The notes beneath the pieces are model-generated. The model worked only from the letters and a program-made list of their open reading frames with translations. It did no database searches and was not told where the DNA came from. A stretch of 64,000 nucleotides of DNA from Motiliproteus sp965230185. GTDB taxonomy: Bacteria > Pseudomonadota > Gammaproteobacteria > Pseudomonadales > Balneatricaceae. This document shows, piece by piece, positions 60,598-64,000 of this stretch. The position numbers and the translations under genes were made by a program. Location: contig OZ245995.1 of NCBI GenBank assembly GCA_965230185.1, forward strand, positions 4,588,001-4,652,000, read 5' to 3'. Every line of letters begins with the position of its first letter. Positions within the stretch are counted from its first letter, which is position 1.

Positions 60598-61948
60598 CAG
60601 AAAATCGCTGACATTCCGGCTGGTGACCGCCGCAACGGTCGGAGCCGTGGTGGCCCTTTTTATAGCGGGTCTGATGTTGCGACAGATGTTCACCAGCCAT
60701 ATTGAGCGTCGCTTTGACGATGCCTTAAAAGCCCAGATGTACGATCTGGTGGCTGCTGCTGAATGGGATTCTGAATCCGGTCTGAAACTGGCCTGGCGAC
60801 CGACGGTTCCCCGCTTCAACGAGCCCTTTTCGGGCTGGTACTGGCTGATCAGTGACGGCTCCCGGGTACTGACCTGGTCGGACTCGCTGGTCACGCCCCA
60901 GGCCTCCTGGCCATTGAATACAGCTTCCGATTCCGCCATCCAATGGCTGCAGCTCAGGGGGCCCGCCGACCGCGACCTCAGAGCCTTCCAGCGCAGGATT
61001 CGCCTCCCCGGCAGCGATCAGTACTATTATTTTTCCGTCACCGGTCCGGTTTCCGATATCAACAGCGATGTGCTCCGTTTCAGCCAGCAGCTGGGTATGA
61101 CCCTGCTGGTGTTCGCAGCCGGTCTGGTCATCGCCATTGTTATGCTGGTGCGCCGGACCCTGAAACCGCTACAGCTGACCCGTCGGGAAATTACTGCTAT
61201 TCGTCGGGGCCAGGACAGCGCTTTGCGGGGAGTTTATCCCCCGGAAATCACCCCACTGACAGAAGAGATCAATGCCCTGCTGGCTGAAAACAGCACCATT
61301 ATCGAACGGGCCAGGCTGCAGGCCAGTAACCTTGCCCATGCCCTGAAAAACCCGCTGACAGTGATCCGTAACGAAGCTCAGGGCCTGCCGGCTCCATCCG
61401 GACATGTTATTCGTCAGCAGGCGGAGTTGCTCAGCCAGAACGCCAACCGCTACCTGCATCGCGTACGGATAGTCGGTAGCAGCCGCCACCTCGGCACCGG
61501 TGTGGATGTGGCTGAGGTACTGAATGACCTGGTATTCTCAATGCAATTGCTATATCGGCAACGCCAGCTCGATATTCAGATCAGCTGCCCGGCAGCCCTC
61601 TGTTTCCGGGGTGACCGTCAGGACCTGGAAGAGCTGATGGGCAACGTTATCGATAATGCCTGCAAGTGGGCGAAGACTCAGGTCATTGTCAGCGCACGGC
61701 AACTCGCCGGCAATCTGCAGATAAGGATCGACGATGACGGGCCGGGGATCCCTGAAGAACTGCAATCCGATGTTTTTCTGCCCGGTCAGCGGCTGGATCA
61801 GAGTGTCGAAGGTTCCGGGCTGGGGCTGCACATCGTCAGGGATATCGTGGAACTCTACCAGGGGACGGTTTCCCTCGGAGAGTCCGACAGCGGCGGCGCT
61901 CGTGTACAGCTGGGACTGCCTCTGATGGAGACTGAGCCGGAGGAATAA
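60587..61948 (+). CDS. PhoQ/FeuQ-like sensor histidine kinase
   Basis: The 453-residue inner-membrane kinase has a first membrane helix (~8-30), a periplasmic sensor of about 140 residues, a second helix (~170-188) and a HAMP-like linker. The phosphoacceptor is His251 in LAHALKNPLTVI, close to the PhoQ-type H box. ATP motifs follow: N box NVIDNACKWA, G1 DDDGPGIPEE and G2 GSGLGLHIV. The periplasmic part contains RFNEPFSGWYWLIS, seen in FeuQ-like kinases. It partners the preceding regulator. A divalent cation or envelope signal is a reasonable guess from the PhoQ resemblance and the acidic neighbour. Confidence 0.93.
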   Translation: MLADRKSLTFRLVTAATVGAVVALFIAGLMLRQMFTSHIERRFDDALKAQMYDLVAAAEWDSESGLKLAWRPTVPRFNEPFSGWYWLISDGSRVLTWSDSLVTPQASWPLNTASDSAIQWLQLRGPADRDLRAFQRRIRLPGSDQYYYFSVTGPVSDINSDVLRFSQQLGMTLLVFAAGLVIAIVMLVRRTLKPLQLTRREITAIRRGQDSALRGVYPPEITPLTEEINALLAENSTIIERARLQASNLAHALKNPLTVIRNEAQGLPAPSGHVIRQQAELLSQNANRYLHRVRIVGSSRHLGTGVDVAEVLNDLVFSMQLLYRQRQLDIQISCPAALCFRGDRQDLEELMGNVIDNACKWAKTQVIVSARQLAGNLQIRIDDDGPGIPEELQSDVFLPGQRLDQSVEGSGLGLHIVRDIVELYQGTVSLGESDSGGARVQLGLPLMETEPEE

Positions 61949-62067
61949 CCGGGAACCATAAGAACCGCTGTCCAAGGTGTGATGCGTCACATCGACATGC
62001 CGGGCAGCGGCGGTAATTCAGTGTCTATACTACGGTGGTCAGAGACCGACTGAGAGGCTGAATCCCG

Positions 62068-62628
62068 ATGAAACCAGCAGCTGAAATGCGTTCCGGAATG
62101 TTTATCAGGCTGGATAACCAGCTTTACCGTGTAGCTCAGGCCGACTTTCAGGCTGGCGGTGGCAAGATGCATGGCGTGATGCATGCCAAGTTGCGCAATG
62201 TCCGCACCGGCGGCGTGACCGAGCAGCGATTTCGCGATAACGAGCGCTTCGAAGAGGTCGATGTCGAACGCCAGGATATGGAATTTCTTTACCTGGAAGG
62301 TGATCAATGCATCTTTATGCATCCGGAGACTTACGAACAGATCGGCGTCGATAAGGAACGGCTCGGTGCCTTCCTGCCCTTCCTGCAGCCCGGTCAGTCG
62401 ATACAACTGGGCTCCAGCGAGGGCGAGATCATCGAAATCAGCAGCCCTTCCAGCGTCGAAATCCGCATCGAAACCACTCCCGACCCCCTGCATATTCAGA
62501 ACAGCAGCGTCCTCAAAGAGGCGACACTGGAAAATGGCATGGAGGTTCAGGTGCCTCAGTTTATCAAACCGGGAGACCTGGTGAGGATCGATGTCGAAAC
62601 CCATAAATACCAGGAACGAATCCGCTGA
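62068..62628 (+). CDS. Elongation factor P-like protein
   Basis: The 186-residue protein has the three-domain EF-P layout: KOW-like domain I (1-65), and two OB domains (66-128, 129-186). EF-P relieves ribosomes stalled at proline runs. The tip loop here reads FQAGGGKMHG, with Lys33 near the usual modified lysine, but the loop differs from the canonical KPGKG of EF-P, so this is probably a paralogue and not the main EF-P. No modification gene (epmA, epmB, earP) is in the window. It stands alone, 120 bp after the kinase gene. Confidence 0.88.
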   Translation: MKPAAEMRSGMFIRLDNQLYRVAQADFQAGGGKMHGVMHAKLRNVRTGGVTEQRFRDNERFEEVDVERQDMEFLYLEGDQCIFMHPETYEQIGVDKERLGAFLPFLQPGQSIQLGSSEGEIIEISSPSSVEIRIETTPDPLHIQNSSVLKEATLENGMEVQVPQFIKPGDLVRIDVETHKYQERIR

Positions 62629-62826
62629 ATAACTGCAAGGGCATCAACCGGGCCGACAGCATGATCTTCATCCCAGCGCAGACCGGGGCACCTGCGAAAG
62701 CGGTACAGGAATCTGAATAAGCTGCCGGCAACGGCAGTGCAGAGAACAAGGGACCGCGCCTGCCGTCCCTTTTAATCATGACAGAGTCTGCAGCAGGCCC
62801 GACCTCGACCTGGCTGTTTCCGAGCC

Positions 62827-63441
62827 TCAGTACTCGTAGCGTGACCGGATCCGTTCAGCATTCTGCTGGTCAAGCGCCAGCTGATCTTCCAGAGCCGGCA
62901 GCCTGGCAACGGCGGTTATCAGCTCGGCATTCAGTTTCTTGATGTCAGACAGCAGCGTTTTACGTCGCTGGCTGCTGACTCCATCGCTGACCAGTTCCTT
63001 TTCGGCCTCGGCAATACGCGCCTCCAGCACTCTCAGCTGCTGCTGTTGGCGTTGCAGAGCGCGTTTGCTGCTGCGCTGTTGCGAATCTGCCCGATACACT
63101 TCCCGGCCTTCCTGCCAGGCCCCCTCAAAGTCGCCGGCCAGACTACCGGGGCAGACCCGGTTCAGAGATTTACCCGCTTTCCCCAGCGAATAACCGTTAG
63201 CGGGCACGCAGTACTCCCTCAACCCGGCCTGACGACCCTGCTCATAAGGAGCCATCTCCGGGGTGACGCCATATTCGGCACAGGCCTTGCGATGATTACT
63301 GAGATAGGACAGGACCCGCCCGCCGGCGCCGTCTTCATAGCCGATGGCCTGCCAGTCGGCGGTTTCACACTCGCTTCGGTTCATGGTCGCACAACCGGAA
63401 AGAGAGATAACCGCTACCGTAACAACGATGCTTCGAATCAT
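62827..63441 (-). CDS. DUF2799 family lipoprotein
   Basis: This 204-residue protein has a lipoprotein signal with the lipobox LSGC (Cys17). The following region, CETADWQAIGYEDGAGG and YEQGRQAGLREYCVPANGYSLG, is the hallmark of DUF2799, a family of unknown function. The C-terminal ~85 residues are predicted coiled coil, rich in Gln, Glu and Leu. It follows the CcmI-like small protein by 64 bp on the same strand. Confidence 0.88.
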   Translation of the reverse strand: MIRSIVVTVAVISLSGCATMNRSECETADWQAIGYEDGAGGRVLSYLSNHRKACAEYGVTPEMAPYEQGRQAGLREYCVPANGYSLGKAGKSLNRVCPGSLAGDFEGAWQEGREVYRADSQQRSSKRALQRQQQQLRVLEARIAEAEKELVSDGVSSQRRKTLLSDIKKLNAELITAVARLPALEDQLALDQQNAERIRSRYEY

Positions 63442-63505
63442 CTGTTTCAGCTTTCCTGTACTCCCGGGATCAGTTCAGAGATCCGGATCACCGGGTAATA
63501 AACAC

Positions 63506-63937
63506 TTACTTAACCAGTTTGTCGATTACCAGCTTAACCTGCTGGTGTGAACCCCGGCTGAAGTCCACCAGCTCAGATTTCCCCAGCAGATCCCCCACCA
63601 CCGTCCGGTGGGGGTCACCATCACGGCTGACCTTGGCGAACACGTAGACCTGATCCACCTTCGCCAGAGTCAGATGCTCCAGCAGAAACATCTTCTCGGT
63701 CAGGCTGATGGTCAGCGGCAATTGCTTCAGCCGCAGTTTACTGGATGCCAGCGGGACCCGACCGTTTTCACCCCGGGCAAAGACGTACAGCAACCAGTCC
63801 CTGTCGGAAAACTCCTGCAGCGATTCGTCGAGCTGAAGGTCAACGACGATAGCCCGCTTGTCGGCGGCACTTTCAGCCTGAACATTCAGGCAGCTGAGCA
63901 GGACCAGCGGGATCAGCAACAATCGGAACCAGCGCAT
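63506..63937 (-). CDS. Secreted protein resembling the CcmI C-terminal domain
   Basis: The ATG at 63937 has GGAG 8 bases upstream and gives 143 residues; an upstream start at 63997 would lie in the preceding gene. A signal peptide ends at VQA (residue ~21). The mature part, WLLYVFARGENGRVPLASSK and later VVGDLLGKSELVDF, resembles the periplasmic C-terminal domain of cytochrome c maturation protein CcmI, but without the membrane and TPR parts. It could therefore be a small chaperone-like protein; no other ccm gene is visible. The similarity is from pattern recognition only. Confidence 0.7.
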   Translation of the reverse strand: MRWFRLLLIPLVLLSCLNVQAESAADKRAIVVDLQLDESLQEFSDRDWLLYVFARGENGRVPLASSKLRLKQLPLTISLTEKMFLLEHLTLAKVDQVYVFAKVSRDGDPHRTVVGDLLGKSELVDFSRGSHQQVKLVIDKLVK

Positions 63938-63938
63938 C

Positions 63939-64000
63939 TTACATCTCCGGATAAAAAATTCTGTGCCAATAGTTATCCAGATTCTCGACGGCGGCAACCG
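63939..64000 (-). CDS. C-terminal end of an upstream gene (partial)
   Basis: An open frame enters from the window edge and ends in TAA at 63939-63941, reading VENLDNYWHRIFYPEM. Its stop lies one base before the ATG of the CcmI-like gene, the spacing of a coupled operon pair, which supports it being real. Too little is present to name it. Confidence 0.5.
   Translation of the reverse strand, partial: VAAVENLDNYWHRIFYPEM

Overview
The window is chromosomal DNA of a gammaproteobacterium, most likely a marine one of the Oceanospirillales/Pseudomonadales type. The species cannot be named from the sequence. The assignment rests on gene order: ampD-nadC-pilA/pilBCD-coaE-yacG, a complete mraZ-to-lpxC division and wall cluster followed by secA and argJ, rsmI-rnpB beside mraZ, lpoA-yraN-diaA-dolP, and zapE-rplM-rpsI-petABC-sspA-sspB. 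GC content looks moderately high, and pilA and a few intergenic stretches look more AT-rich.

Layout. 1-2.1 kb: a TRAP transporter (truncated small permease, then binding protein). 2.5-7.3 kb: rsmE and an Fbp-type ferric-iron ABC importer (fbpA, fbpB, and fbpC convergent) with two Fur-like sites. 7.4-15.2 kb: ampD, nadC, a small membrane protein, pilA divergent from pilBCD, coaE, yacG. 15.4-38.7 kb, all on the minus strand: mraZ, rsmH, ftsL, ftsI, murE, murF, mraY, murD, ftsW, murG, murC, ddl, ftsQ, ftsA, ftsZ, lpxC, secA, argJ and a Nudix/ThiE-like fusion. Many junctions overlap by a few bases, so translation is probably coupled. An array of 10-bp repeats at the mraZ promoter looks like an MraZ operator. 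39-45.7 kb: a small secreted protein, RNase P RNA, rsmI, lpoA-yraN-diaA-dolP, and the stringent starvation genes. 45.8-51.7 kb: cytochrome bc1 (petABC), ribosomal proteins S9 and L13, zapE, a GDT1-type cation exporter. 51.8 kb: tRNA-Pro(CGG).

From 52 kb on the content is more accessory: a YeiH-family transporter, a lone proteasome-like Ntn-hydrolase of 455 residues with no unfoldase partner, a secreted metallo-beta-lactamase-fold hydrolase, and a two-gene operon of a P-loop NTPase and an ABC exporter whose ATPase motifs are degenerate. Divergent from that operon is a set made of a secreted PepSY-like protein with a Gly/Asp minisatellite tail, an OmpR-type response regulator and a PhoQ-like histidine kinase, preceded by a PhoP-like direct repeat. 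The end holds an EF-P paralogue, a DUF2799 lipoprotein, a small protein resembling the CcmI C-terminal domain, and the last codons of one more gene.

The best candidates for something undescribed are the proteasome-like protein at 53.5-54.8 kb and the 56.2-61.9 kb island (P-loop/ABC operon divergent from an acidic-repeat protein with its own two-component system).
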